Below are positions 11,331 through 23,277 of a DNA stretch of 64,000 bases, one piece after another; the first letter of the stretch is position 1; each line of letters begins with the position of its first letter. The notes under the pieces were generated by a model. It made no database searches and was not told the DNA's origin. It saw only the letters and a program-made list of their open reading frames with translations. Origin of the DNA: Cepaea nemoralis (Eukaryota > Mollusca > Gastropoda > Stylommatophora > Helicidae); assembly GCA_014155875.1 (NCBI GenBank), contig JACEFZ010004157.1:184501-248500 (forward strand), given 5' to 3'. The position numbers and the translations under genes are program-made.

Positions 11331-11379
11331 TGGTATCGCCTCGGCATTTTATGTCGTTTATTGCTTTGTCTCCCATTCT

Positions 11380-12912
11380 GAGTCCTGACCTTCTCTCTGT
11401 CGGTTTGACTCTATATTCTCTGTATGCTCATTCACCAGACATTGCCATAAATACAGTATTATACATCTTGTGTTCAACAATGATTGATTGTGCTTGTCTT
11501 CTCCCTGTCGGTTTGATTCTATTGTCTGTACAGACAGCCAACAGGCATTGCCACAAATACAATATTATACATCATGTACTCAACAATGATTGCTTGTGTT
11601 GGTTGGTCTTCTCCCTGTCGGTTTGATTCTATTGTCTGTACAGACAGCCAACAGGCATTGCCACAAATACAATATTATACATCTTGTACTCAACAATGAT
11701 TGCTTGTGTTGGTTGGTCTTCTCCCTGTCGGTTTGATTCTATTGTCTGTACAGACAGCCAACAGGCATTGCCACAAATACAATATTATACATCTTGTACT
11801 CAACAATGATTGCTTGTGTTGGTTGGTCTTCTCCCTGTCGGTTTGATTCTATTGTCTGTACAGACAGCCAACAGGCATTGCCACAAATACAATATTATAC
11901 ATCATGTACTCAACAATGATTGCTTGTGTTGGTTGGTCTTCTCCCTGTCGGTTTGATTCTATTGTCTGTACAGACAGCCAACAAGCATTGCCACAAATAC
12001 AATATTATACATCATGTACTCAACAATGATTGCTTGTGTTGGTTGGTCTTCTCCCTGTCGGTTTGATTCTATTGTCTGTACAGACAGCCAACAGGCATTG
12101 CCACAAATACAATATTATACATCATGTACTCAACAATGATTGCTTGTGTTGTTTGGTCTTCTCCCTGTCGGTTTGATTCTATTGTCTGTGCATAAAGTCA
12201 ACAAGCATTGCCACAAATACAATATTATACATCATGTACTCAACAATGATTGCTTGTGTTGTTTGGTCTTCTCCCTGTCGGTTTGATTCTATTGTCTGTG
12301 CATAAAGTCAACAAGCATTGCCACAAATACAATATTATACATCATGTACTCAACAATGATTGCTTGTGTTGGTTGGTCTTCTCCCTGTCGGTTTGATTCT
12401 ATTGTCTGTACAGACAGCCAACAGGCATTGCCACAAATACAATATTATACATCATGTACTCAACAATGATTGCTTGTGTTGGTTGGTCTTCTCCCTGTCG
12501 GTTTGATTCTATTGTCTGTACAGACAGCCAACAGGCATTGCCACAAATACAATATTATACATCATGTACTCACTCAACAATGATTGCTTGTGTTGGTTGG
12601 TCTTCTCCCTGTCGGTTTGATTCTATTGTCTGTACAGACAGCCAACAGGCATTGCCACAAATACAATATTATACATCATGTACTCACTCAACAATGATTG
12701 CTTGTGTTGGTTGGTCTTCGCTCTGTCGGTTTGATTCTATTGTCTGTGCATAAAGTCAGCAAGCATTGCCACAAATACATGTTGCACCCAGCAATGATGG
12801 CTAGTGACGGACTTCTCGCTATCGGTGTGATCATATTCTGTATATGCATATGAAACAAATATGGCCACAAATACAGTATTATAGCTCTTGTCTTCAACAA
12901 TGATTGCTTGTT
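11380..12912. repeat. 110-bp satellite, about 13-14 copies
   Basis: The landmark CTCCCTGTCGGTTTGATTCT recurs every 110 bp (11501, 11611, 11721, 11831, 11941, 12051, 12161, 12271, 12381, 12491), then at 114-bp spacing where an extra CACT occurs. Central units are nearly identical; the first and last units are diverged, as expected of arrays homogenised from the centre. Confidence 0.97.
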
Positions 12913-13109
12913 TCACCACCGCGAATTAAACCAGGCCCAGCACGAATACCCCAGTACCAGCTGAGGCCCATGATTCTCTCCATAGCGCCACCACTGTTGT
13001 GGGAATTAGCTGAACAGGACGTGCAGCTCTCTCCACAACGCCATTGGTGTTCTTGAAAATTAGCCGGACACGACCGCATTGAGGCTCGCTGCATGAGCGC
13101 AGACAGCGG

Positions 13110-13320
13110 TCACTTTCTGACACTGACAAGTGCCGGCATTTTATTGGCGTCAAAAACTGTCTGTTCTGTTTGATTACAGTTGACATTTTCAAAGTTCGGC
13201 ACTTTAATTCTTGCTATCCCTGGCAACTGTGGGATGAAGGCAAGAAACAACTGTTTGGGACCAGTGGTGTTCAGAACAGAAGTTATATTTGGTGTAGGAG
13301 TAGATGTAGACACATCAAAC
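13110..13320 (-). other. Possible exon of unknown protein
   Basis: The minus strand has a fair 3' splice site: a pyrimidine tract with CTAAC and then CCCTCTAG at about 13321-13340. It is followed by an open frame of about 70 codons to a stop at about 13110, with protein-like composition (TTGPKQLFLAFIPQLPG). I recognise no domain. It lies beside the 110-bp satellite. It may be a terminal exon, a mobile-element piece, or chance. Confidence 0.25.
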
Positions 13321-13444
13321 TAGAGGGTTAGCGAAGAAGTAGGAAATATAATAAATGGTTAGTAGTTAAAGTTATTCATGGGCCAAGTTAACTAATATAA
13401 AACCCGCGCTGGAACAAGATACTTTTCTGTCTGAACAAAGCAGT

Positions 13445-13960
13445 GGCGTTTTGCATGAATGGATGAGCTTTTGCCAAACTCATTGGTTTACATGAACGGA
13501 TGATCTTGTGTCAAACTCATCATTTTATATGAATGGATGAACCTTTGCCTAACTCATCATTTTACATGAATTGATGGTCTTGTGTCCAACTCACCATTCT
13601 ACACGAATGGATGATCGCTTGTCAAACTCATCATTTTACATGAACGGGTGATCTTGCGTCAAACTCATCATTTTAAATGAATGGATGAGCTTTTGTCAAA
13701 CTCATTTGTTTACATGACTGGATGATCTTGTGTCAAACTCATCATTTTACATGAATGGATGAGCTTTTGTGAAACTCATCGATTTACATGACTGGATGAT
13801 CTTATGTCAACTCATCGTTGTACATGAATGCATTATCTCGTTTCAAACGTCATTTTACACGAATGGATGACCTTGTGTCAAACTCATCATCCCACATGAA
13901 TGGATTATCTTTTGTCAAACTCATCATTCCATATGAATGGTTGACCTTGTGTCAAACTCA
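13445..13960. repeat. Degenerate minisatellite, ~36-bp unit, about 14 copies
   Basis: Unit approximately TTTACATGAATGGATGATCT followed by TGTGTCAAACTCATCA. Copies are more diverged than in neighbouring arrays. Confidence 0.9.
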
Positions 13961-13992
13961 CTGAGTGTAATTAAAGTAGTACAGGACACTGT

Positions 13993-14160
13993 AACTCGCC
14001 TTCAGGCTCATGACTCACATATCACTATACCCACATGTGTGTACACCAACTCGCCTTCAGGCTCATGACTCACATATCACCATACCCACATGTGTGTACA
14101 CCAACTCGCCTTCAGGTTCATGACTCACATATCACCATACCCACATGTGTGTACACCAAC
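13993..14160. repeat. 55-bp tandem repeat, 3 copies
   Basis: AACTCGCCTTCAGGCTCATG followed by ACTCACATATCACCATACCC and ACATGTGTGTACACC is repeated three times with few differences. Confidence 0.95.
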
Positions 14161-14194
14161 TGTCACTCGGCAGGTCATGTGGTCAGCTCCACGT

Positions 14195-14370
14195 GGGTGG
14201 CCTTTATTTCCCAAAGCATTTCTGGTACCCATTTTCGCCTCGGTCGAGCTGAGAGCTACGACCCATTTTCAAAATCTGTCGCTATGCGGATTCGAACCAG
14301 TGACCTTGGGGCAAGTAGGTGAGTGTACAGCCACTGCTAATACTAGCTCCCTCACCGACTGCCTAGAGCT
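14195..14370 (-). mobile_element. SINE family B copy
   Basis: The minus strand has the B box GGTTCGAATCCGC, then GGGTACCAGAAATGCTTTGG followed by GAAATAAAGGCCACCCACGT, the family B body. The A-box part (GCAGTCGGTGAGGGAGCTAG) precedes it. Confidence 0.65.
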
Positions 14371-14845
14371 CAAACTCTAGTGAGGACATAAACAAAAGCA
14401 GCAGTGGCAGCATTGTGACCGGAAAGAAGAAGGGGAGCAGCTGATTAGGGAAGGCAATGAGTAGTAGGAGGAACGAGGAGGGGGATGAATTAACGACGCT
14501 GAGTTTACAACTGGTGACTGAAGTAACAGGTCAGTGGTGGCATTGACAGCCGTGGCGGTTTGATAGACGTCCAGAACCTATAAGGTCAGGGGTAATTAAC
14601 CCGAGTGTGGGAAGTAGTGCGCCTTGAACTGCTGCAGAAATTGATGGCCTGGTTCCAACGACCCACATTCAGTGTTTCAAGCCACGGGGCGGTTCCTGCA
14701 CCATCAGCTTTGTTTATTGTTTCTGTTCTTTTACTTTTTTGTTTCGCCATTCGTGTTTTATGTTAAACCTTTTTTCCCCCTTTGTTGTTTTATGCAAACC
14801 CTTTTGTGTTAATGGCAGTCTTTTCTCGCATAGGTATAATTAAGA

Positions 14846-15187
14846 CAGTGGTTCTCGACCTTTTTTGGCCCGTGCCACCCTTCACCATTTCTTCAGAACG
14901 TCATTCCCCCCTTTCGTATTTCCTCCCAAAATATCCCCCCCCCCCCGCCCCTACACAGTATACGTAGTAATGGAAGCTAAATTTAATAGCACATACTAAA
15001 ACAAATCTAGACGACTACATAAAACGTGATTTGCGGGTCTACTTATGTTATAAAATGAATTTCAGAAGGGTGAGACGTACAAAACCGTAAAGTATGAAAG
15101 AAAAAAAAAACAATATCAAGTAATCGGTTCATGTATTAACGTGATCTTGAAATAATCTGGGAATTCCCCACCAACTGAGAACCACTT
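14846..15187. mobile_element. hAT-type MITE, copy 1, with 8-bp target-site duplication
   Basis: The left terminus CAGTGGTTCTCGACC and right terminus TGAGAACCACTT form imperfect terminal inverted repeats. The insertion is flanked by the 8-bp duplication AATTAAGA (14838-14845 and 15188-15195). The interior has a poly(C) run and TAATGGAAGCTAAATTTAAT, shared with copies at 27439 and 41587. It has no coding capacity; eight-base duplications and this terminus are typical of hAT elements. Confidence 0.92.
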
Positions 15188-15404
15188 AATTAAGAGATAC
15201 AAGTCTTCTTTTTGTCTTCTTGTTTTTTTTTTTTTTTACAGTGTCTTTTTCTATTTGAAATAAAAGTAATTGTTTCTGATCTGAAATGATATTGATTTGC
15301 CTATGAAGATGTTTATTTAAATTGCATAGTTGTAACTTGTTGCTGGAGTGATGCCTCTATAGATGTGCATGGCAAGCATCCTGACAATCTTTTTTTTTTT
15401 CGCA

Positions 15405-15495
15405 TATCCTTTTGCAGTACATTGCAGTTAACACCAGCATTTTTCAGCTGCTATTGATGTCTTGGCAAGATTACGCTCGGTAGTTCTGGCAAACT
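15405..15495 (-). mobile_element. SINE family A fragment
   Basis: AACACCAGCATTTTTCAGCT, GCTATTGATGTCTTGGCAAG and ATTACGCTCGGTAGTT are the reversed 3' body of family A. The head is missing. Confidence 0.6.
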
Positions 15496-16004
15496 TAGGC
15501 CTACAATAAACTGGAAGGGCAGAAGCATAACAATTAGAACCGAAGCAAATAAATATGTTTCAACAGAACTAGAAAACAACAGTTGCAGAAGATGTGTGAG
15601 TGTGTGTGTATGTGTGTGTGTGTGTGGGGAAGGGGGGGGGGGTGACAAAGCTCACAGGTAAAGCTGATAGAATAAAACAGTCACACAACTCTGGTTACAA
15701 ACGACAGCAACGATAAGTAGGTAACTCGTGCAGTGTTCGCGTGTCTGGTGCTACAACTCAAGGTGTCACGGAACTAACAGATGCGATTGTTGGTATTTTC
15801 AGGTCAAATATGATCCATAATAGAGTACTAGTCACCAACGCAGTGATCCGAGGTTCAAATCCATCCAGTAATGACATATGTTCATAGTACCACTTACACA
15901 TCTGGTAGCAACTGAACCTCAAACTAGATATCAGAGAATATCCCAGGGTTACGTCAAGACTTCCGGTGTGCCAAATGTCCTTATGGATTTACTAAGTAAA
16001 GGTG

Positions 16005-16262
16005 CCCATTTGCCATCATCATCATGTGCCCTGCCCACTGGAGTTGGTGTTGGTGCATCTCTACAGATGTGGATGGCCGGTGTTCTGGACTAGTTCCACT
16101 GACAATATCCCGCCCTGCCACCGTCTCAGTCCATCCAGGACCATGTCATTTGGTCTTTCCTGCCTCATCTACCGCTGGTATTTCCAGTGGTCACGGTGTC
16201 TTCCAGTTCGTGTCTTCTCATCACATGACCATAGGGTGTCTTCCTGTGCGTGTTTTCTCATT
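16005..16262 (-). mobile_element. LINE 3' end, family X, decayed
   Basis: The order of landmarks on the plus strand (CATCATCATCATGTGCCCTG, then ACAGATGTGGATGGCC, CCGTCTCAGTCCATCCAGGA, TTTCCAGTGGTCACGG) parallels 24745-24930. It is a reversed 3' end with an ATG-type tail. Confidence 0.55.
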
Positions 16263-16265
16263 ACA

Positions 16266-16515
16266 TGACCAGGGGAGTCTCCATGGCGTAGTGGTTACTT
16301 TGCCGGCCTCTCACTCCGAAGGTTGAGAGTTCGATTTCAGTCTACCTCGTTTGGTTCACGAGTGCAATTATCCGGAGACTCCTGGGGGTCGTCGCGAGAG
16401 CTATGAGGTTCGTGCTTTGTGCGACACTTTCGGATAGGCCGCCGTAAGGAAAGAGATCGAGTCATGTGGGATACAAACTGGTGGAATTAAATCGATCTTC
16501 TTGTCTTTTAAACGC
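16266..16515 (+). mobile_element. SINE family F copy
   Basis: tRNA-like head with CATGGCGTAGTGGTTACTTT (A box) and GAGTTCGATTTC (B box), then body CCGGAGACTCCTGGGGGTCG, TCGTGCTTTGTGCGACACTT, AAGGAAAGAGATCGAG and TTTAAACGCTATAAACCC. Two further copies lie at 52245-52510 (-) and 60195-60460 (+). Confidence 0.7.
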
Positions 16516-17285
16516 TATAAACCCTTTATATTTGTTTTCATGACCAAAGAAAGCTGTTTGTCGTCTTCTTATATCCGCATATAATATTCTACCATCATTA
16601 GCTTTTTCCAGACGGTTGTGGTTAGTTACTCCGGCAGCCTAAGGCATCGCAACAGTCGTCTTAGAAACCCCATCTAGCATACCCCCAAACCGTTCTTAAC
16701 TCACATATAATTATGATCCCAATACCATATCCGTATTGTGCCTGAATTTGTATGGGCTACCTCTCGCTGGTCAAGTCTCCTGAGATATGCTAAGAAACAA
16801 GTGCAGACCAATGATTGCTATCCTCTAAAAGCTCTCATGTTACAGCCCCCCCCCCCACCACACACACACACACACACAATCACACACAGCCCAATGCTGC
16901 AGAATGCAAACACTTGCCTGCAGTAGAATTACAGCAAATCTGGGACCATAACCAGAGGAGACGGGCATGAGAAAGTGATCTGCAAAACAGTGATGACAGA
17001 TCCCAGAGGCCTGGCCGTGAGCACCCCGGGGGAAAATTCTTGAGAAAAATGGGTGTTGGAGTAGGTTGACCTAAGCGTGCTCTCTGTTGTTTTACGGCTC
17101 TGGGAGCCATCAAGTGGCCAGTGGGCAGTTAAGCGGCGCCCCGTGCGGTGGTCCGGTGTGTGGCAGGGCTGGTGTTTGGTTGGGTTATTGCTTTCAGGGA
17201 AACAGTGGGTGCTCAGGTTGGAATGGGTGACTGATGGTTGACCTTCCTCGTGGTCAAGTCCGGTTGGGTCATTTCAGTTTTTTTT

Positions 17286-17680
<395 letters not shown>

Positions 17681-17929
17681 GGGAGAATCGCAAAGAGTCA
17701 AAGGATGAAAGTGATAGAGAGAGCTGGTAACAGTGAGAGAGTGAGAGAAAAGTGATGGAACAAAAAGAGATTAGCTACATTCAGAAATAACGAGAAAGCG
17801 AGAGAAAATGGGAGCTCGAAAGCTAGAGAAACATGGAGATTGAGAGAAACAGCGACAGTTTCAGAAAGAGAAGGACGTCTAGGAGGTGGGGGAGGGTCTC
17901 CGAAATTAGCCGCACTCTGTTTGGTAGCA

Positions 17930-18165
17930 GATCTCTTTGCGTTGATTTCAATGACAAGAGGCAAACTACTGAACTTAAACATTGCCTAGTATATCTCAAA
18001 CTACTGAACTTAAACATTGCTTAGTATATCTCAAACTACTGAACTTAAACATTGCCTAGTATATCTCAAACTACTGAAATAAAAACATTGCCTAGTATAT
18101 CTCAAACAACCAACAAAATGCTGAGGTTGGTTGTGACCTCCCGTAAAAGACGTACGACTAGCTTG
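17930..18165 (+). mobile_element. SINE family A copy with an internally amplified core
   Basis: The copy starts in the pre-core body and enters GGCAAACTACTGAACTTAAA. Four tandem 38-bp units built from this core follow (17962-18106). The 3' body then resumes with AAATGCTGAGGTTGGTTGTG and ACCTCCCGTAAAAGACGTAC. The SINE core itself has become a minisatellite. Confidence 0.75.
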
Positions 18166-18179
18166 TAACTACCTACATT

Positions 18180-18560
18180 AACGAGTACTTACACGACAGT
18201 TAATTAATTATCGTTTATAACGACTGGCACCGTAGATGAGAAAACCCTGTGAAACCCAGGGCGGTTCCCCATACATAATCCCGCCGGGTAATTGCTAGAG
18301 ACAGCCAGGCCGTGCTGACCCTATCAGCGTACCTGACCCCAGACCGGCTGATTTTCAATGCAAAGTCAAAGGTCACCTGTTGCCTGTCTTTTCATGTGAG
18401 TCATTAACGGCAGGCGTCTTTGACTAGATGAGAGTACAACAGGGAAGGGGCGTTTTTGGGGTACTCAGCAATGGGCGTGTGGGAGGGACGTTAGGGGTAT
18501 TCCGCGATGTCCACAAGGTAAGCTGTTAGAAATAAGGGAGGAGGAGTAATCTATTACAAT
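18180..18560. other. Non-coding stretch
   Basis: Nothing recognisable; ordinary base composition. Confidence 0.4.
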
Positions 18561-18564
18561 CTTG

Positions 18565-18890
18565 GTGTTCTCTAATCTTACAATGTTGGTGTGTTTCTTT
18601 ATTACAGTGTTGGTGTATTTCTTTATTACAATGTTGGTGTATTTCTTTATTACAATGTTGGTATATTTCTACCCCAGGAAGGTTAATCCGGTCAACAAAT
18701 GCCCGCAGAAGTCGGATGTGTCGGCCTAACGGCGCAAGAACGCAGCTCTGCTGAAAACAGACACAACGCAATCACGTCAGTAAAAAAGTATCCGGATGAT
18801 CGCACAAGAAGTATATTTCTATATTACAATGTTGGTGTTCTTCTATCTTACAATGTTGGTGTTCTTCTATCTTACAATGTTGGTATGGAC
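18565..18890. repeat. 26-bp minisatellite split by an insertion
   Basis: Units like TTATTACAATGTTGGTGTAT plus TTCTT occur at 18565-18671 and again at 18811-18890. The segment between (18672-18810) is an inserted element with target-site duplication. Confidence 0.85.
18672..18810 (-). mobile_element. 139-bp dispersed repeat G with 11-bp target-site duplication
   Basis: It is inserted in the 26-bp minisatellite and flanked by GTATATTTCTA at 18661-18671 and 18811-18821. On the minus strand its body has ACACATCCGACTTCTGCGGG followed by CATTTGTTGACCGG. Relatives occur at about 29680-29790 and 30260-30365. Its orientation is inferred from the relatives; its class (SINE or LINE 3' end) is not clear. 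Confidence 0.75.
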
Positions 18891-19200
18891 TACGCTTGAG
18901 TTCAAAGAGTCGGCTGGTATTTTGTCTGCCTCCCAGACTGTATAATGATTTGCGCAGTAATTCAGTTGAGGCTTTATATACGCTTTTGTTTGGATGTCAT
19001 CTGGACCAGCATTTCTCCCATCCTTGAAAAGTTTGTAAGTTCTAATTTCTTCTTTTGGAGGTTTCTGTAGATAATCTATTGAGAGTTCCATGAAAGTATT
19101 CAGCTCATCTGTTCATTTCCTCTTTAATTTTAGTAAGAACTCTCATTACTTTTATATACTTGTCGACTTTTAAGCGACTTTTTAAGTGTAATAATGTCAA
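18890..19200 (-). mobile_element. LINE fragment, region between endonuclease and reverse transcriptase
   Basis: The minus strand reads (R)-AEYFHGTLNR and then LFKDGRNAGPDDIQTKA. These match the conserved RWAEYF..LLN and LK.GKA.G.D.I..E segments of RTE-like LINE polyproteins, in correct order with one frame change. Confidence 0.65.
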
Positions 19201-19324
19201 ATATGATATTGTGTTTTCATATTTGGCAGAACCTCTGCAGCTCCCACCACCACTCCCCCCAAACCCTCTCTCCCCAGCACATTTCCTCCTTTTCATACAC
19301 AGTCTTTCAGGATTTGAAATATCT

Positions 19325-19475
19325 GATAGGTATTGTACATACAGATCTACAGACACTTGGAATCAGCGACTGGCAAGAGAAGGTCAACCAGATAGCCGAA
19401 TGGAGACGGCTTGTATCTGCAGCAAAGAACCTCAGTGGCTCGGAATGCTGAAGAAGAAGATTGTACTAGGCAGGG
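19325..19475 (+). mobile_element. LINE C-terminal fragment
   Basis: TDLQTLGISDWQEKVNQIAE and WRRLVSAAKN resemble the last residues of LINE polyproteins (DL....I....W...A.DR..WR..V). It is short and 5'-truncated. Confidence 0.45.
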
Positions 19476-19839
19476 TCGACACTTAAAGTGGACTGGGTAA
19501 TGGTAGGAATCATATCCATGCATGTCACAGAGGTTTGACCTCAGGCACGTGTGGGAATACATGCTTTTACTCCTGTTCGCAGTTATTTGTGACGTGTACT
19601 GCGTGTTTGGAATAATGGCGGCCGCCGTTTGCTGAACTAACTGGGTTTACCTTATACAGTAAAATGTGGCTGCAGGTTTTCTAGTGACTGCCGCTTCCAT
19701 CAACGATGCACAGTATTTTTCGGGGCGGACTTTTGTGATGGCATTCTGGAAGCGGCATTATGCATAGTATACCTGTGCGGGCTGTTGGTTTGTCGAGACT
19801 CATGTCTGTTCCACTTTTCGCATGGGGCAGTCAGGAGCA

Positions 19840-19990
19840 TGTTGTGTGATATTCACTGACACAGGAATGGAACATGATGGGACAACCCTTTGTCGCGAAT
19901 TTGGAACTACGACTAACTAACTAACTAACATAGGCAGATTAATCACACTGATACCATTACTGCATCTGACTGAAATTGGAAGACTGGTGA
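19840..19990 (+). mobile_element. Repeat D: family C-like SINE 3' part with (CTAA)n
   Basis: TGTGTGATATTCACTGACAC, AGGAATGGAACATGATGGGA and ACTAACTAACTAACATAGGC closely match 26135-26270. The downstream GGCAGATTAATC corresponds to the 3' end of family C copies. Confidence 0.6.
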
Positions 19991-20264
19991 CCCTTGGTGC
20001 TCTCGCGCACACGTGTGCGTGTCATTAGTGACCACTGGTATCTATGCACGATGACACTCCAGGCTCGAAGATCACGTGGGCGGTCGTTGAACAGAATGGG
20101 CCACTGCTACCACCAGCCTGGGAACTCTTCATTGGCTGCTGCAGAAGAGGACGGTGCACATGTGGGGACGTCCCGAGTGCATTGATGGTGATTCTTGTTT
20201 GATATTTTATGTAATATTTCATTTATGAATGTATACGCCAAGTTTCCTTACTTGTATTGTGCTT

Positions 20265-20402
20265 CCCCCACCCCTCCCTTAGCATCTTTCTCCCTCTCTC
20301 TCTCACTCTCCTCCCTCGTTCTCTGTCTCTTTCTTTCTCTCTTCTCTCCTTCACTCTTACCTCCCTCCCTCTCTCTCCTCCCCCTCTCTCTCTCTTTCCA
20401 AG
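20265..20402. repeat. Pyrimidine-rich (CT)n-like tract
   Basis: Imperfect CT/CCCT repeat of about 135 bp with strong strand asymmetry. Confidence 0.85.
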
Positions 20403-21140
20403 AAAAGTCCACATAAACACACACACGGGGGAGCATTAAGTGTCAGTAACAACTTGAGAAGTCCAGTAATTATGATTTCCCATCCCACAATCCCACATCT
20501 GCCCCGCAGTTCATCTTTCGTCGATTCTGCCCAAAAGCTCCCATCCATAACCTACGTGGGAGAGTTCAAGGATTCCATCGTTGCGTGTGTCTTGAGTGTT
20601 GATAGCTCACTTTCGCACACTGGGAGTACCAGTGTCAGATGTGTGGTTGTACTCATAAACGTCAGTGGTGAGAATTACGACTTGGCTTCCAGCCTGCGCA
20701 AACAAGGCACCTGTTCTGAGGTCGTTAGCTGGCAGTTAGCATTCGGGATGCAGCCAACACCAGGCAGAAATCCAACCTGCGGGCTAGAGACCAAACAGGA
20801 TACCACACTTTGAATTTACGCACTAAAAAGTGGGTGCCTAGATCATTCGTCTATAGTTGCGACAACTCCATTCAGCATCGGCAACTTCAAACTCTTACAT
20901 GAAAACACGTGCAATATTCAATAATATCCAACCAAAGGACTATCATAATATCAGATGGAAGATGTGTGACATTAAGAGCAGCATTTGTCAAGCAAAAACT
21001 GCATTTCAGAAAATGACAATATGCTAATCACTCACTGTTACTGAATGTCCAAATAATGTGTATTGAAATCTTATACTGTACTTGTTTTGTCGTATCATAA
21101 GCTGGCGTGCTTCAAGATGTTGACGGTGAAGACCTACACA
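20403..21140. other. Stretch with one unassigned 119-codon frame
   Basis: A plus-strand frame at 20454-20813 is open for 119 codons, but I recognise no domain and see no splice context. The remainder is non-coding. Confidence 0.2.
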
Positions 21141-21147
21141 CTCAGAC

Positions 21148-21149
<2 letters not shown>

Positions 21150-21228
<79 letters not shown>
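21150..21228. repeat. (TA)n microsatellite
   Basis: Pure alternating TA for about 78 bp. Confidence 0.98.
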
Positions 21229-21230
<2 letters not shown>

Positions 21231-21314
21231 ATTTTGATTGTTTTTGCGCTTTGAACTCAAGCTTAGTCCATACACACTATTTATTGTAGTGATGGACTGA
21301 ATTTTGCATGTGGA

Positions 21315-21520
21315 TTAGCTTTCCCTTTGACACACTCGCCATCAGGCGAACCCACTCCTACTTCAAAGGTACTTGTAATTTACGTCCCTAAGTCAAGGAC
21401 GAGAAGTTAACATTTTAGTCCAACTGTCCGGTGTAGGAGTTGAACGGCCTACCAGGGCATCAGCACACCGAATGTTTAAGAACACGCTTTCTTATCCATT
21501 CGGCCATCCTGACCTGACCT
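21315..21520 (-). mobile_element. SINE family C copy
   Basis: On the minus strand the A box lies in GGATGGCCGAATGGATAAG and the B-box region is GCCGTTCAACTCC. The body GGACAGTTGGACTAAAATGT, TTAACTTCTCGTCCTTGAC and GAGTGGGTTCGCCTGATGGC matches 38905-39165 over most of its length. Confidence 0.75.
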
Positions 21521-21821
21521 ACTGATGAAATATTGTATTCCCTTCATCCCCACCCCTTTCTTCCTGGTGTAGTGGATCATACATCTAGTCTATTCGGACA
21601 ATGGCGACAAACCGGCAAGACCCGAGTGATCGGTGGGCACGCTAACATTCCATCCACGCTTGGGAGTGGGAAAGAGTAGACCCAATCGGCCAATGCTAAG
21701 ACTAAACATCAAAATGAGTATATCTACCCATGTTACGATCCTGGCCTGTGGTTCGTGCACTGTGATAAGAGGCTCTTTGGGAGGTCTATGGGAGGGGATA
21801 TCCACGTGCATAGAATATGAT

Positions 21822-22660
21822 CCTTGGCAAACCCAACCAATATACTCCAAATTAATACTCCAAACCAAACCAATATACTCAAAACCAAAGCAATATACTC
21901 CAAATTAATACTCCAAACCAAACCAATATACTCCAAACCAAACCAATATACTCCAAAACAAATCAATATACCCCAAACCAATATTCTCCAAAACAAACAA
22001 ATATTCCCCAAACCAAATAAATATTCTCCAAATCAAACAAATGTGTCCAAACAAGTATACCCTAAATCAAACCAATATACTCCAAACCAAACCAATATAC
22101 TCCAAACGATATACTCCAAACCAATCCAAAATACTCCAAACCAAACCAATATACTCCAAACGATATACTCCAAACCAATCCAATGTACTCAAAACCAAAC
22201 CAATTTACTCCAAACGATATACTCCAAACCAAGCCAATGTACTCCAAACCAAATCAATATACTCCAGACGAAACCAATATACCCCAAACCAAACCAATAT
22301 ACCCTAATCCAAACCAATATACTCCACACACACACACAAACACACACACACACACAAATACTCCATATCAAACCAATATACTCCAAATCAAAAAAAAATA
22401 TACTCCAAGACAGTATACTCCAAACCAAACCGATATACTCCAACCCAAATCAATATACTCCAAACCAAACCAATGTACTTCAAACCAAACAAATATACTC
22501 CAAATCAATATGCTCCAAACCAAACCAATGTACCCCAAACCACGTCACTACACTCCAAACCAAATCAATATACCCCAAACTAAACCAATATACTACAAAC
22601 CAATATACACCAAACCATACCAATATACTCCAAACCATACCAATATACCCCAAACCAATA
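21822..22660. repeat. Minisatellite of AAACCAAACCAATATACTCC type, about 840 bp
   Basis: Short units alternate between about 12 and 22 bp (CCAAACCAAACCAATATACT). A (CA)n patch lies at about 22327-22355. Long frames such as repeated QTKPIYSKPNQ are by-products of the periodicity. Confidence 0.93.
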
Positions 22661-22854
22661 TGTTATTTTATAGAAGGGTCCCGAAGCAGAAACATGCCGT
22701 GCGTCTGTGATGAGATATGGCCATGACATTTGGTCGGCCTGGATGCCATGAGAAATTACAGGCCAGTATCGACACCGATATAAGCTAAACCAATGTAATC
22801 TAAATCCTGTTCAGAATGGACAGTTGTGTAATGCATTTCTTGTTGTGTATTTGT

Positions 22855-23043
22855 GACAGACAGACAGACAGACAGACAGACAGAAGGAAAGGCAAACAGA
22901 CATATCATTTAAGAGATATTCTCAAGTGATAGGGACACAGAGAAAGGCAGACAGTTGGAGGCAGACATAGAAACAGAGAGAGAGAGAGAGAGACATTGAG
23001 ACAGAGAGGGACAGAGAGACACACAGACAGATAAAAGGCAGAA

Positions 23044-23074
<31 letters not shown>

Positions 23075-23190
23075 GAGACAGTGGGACAGAGGAAGACAAA
23101 CACACACGTAGAGAAAAAGAGAGACAGAGCGAGAGAGAGAGAGACAATGGGAGAGAGGAAGACAAACACACACCCACATACAGAGAGAGA

Positions 23191-23277
<87 letters not shown>
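22855..23277. repeat. Compound (CAGA)n / (GA)n tract
   Basis: CAGA repeats at 22857-22885, then GA-rich sequence with a roughly 80-bp internal duplication (GTGGGACAGAGGAAGACAAA versus ATGGGAGAGAGGAAGACAAA), ending in pure (GA)n at about 23185-23277. Confidence 0.92.

Noticed and set aside
20454..20813. 119-codon plus-strand frame as a gene
   Set aside because: No recognisable domain, no splice signals, and base composition like its surroundings.
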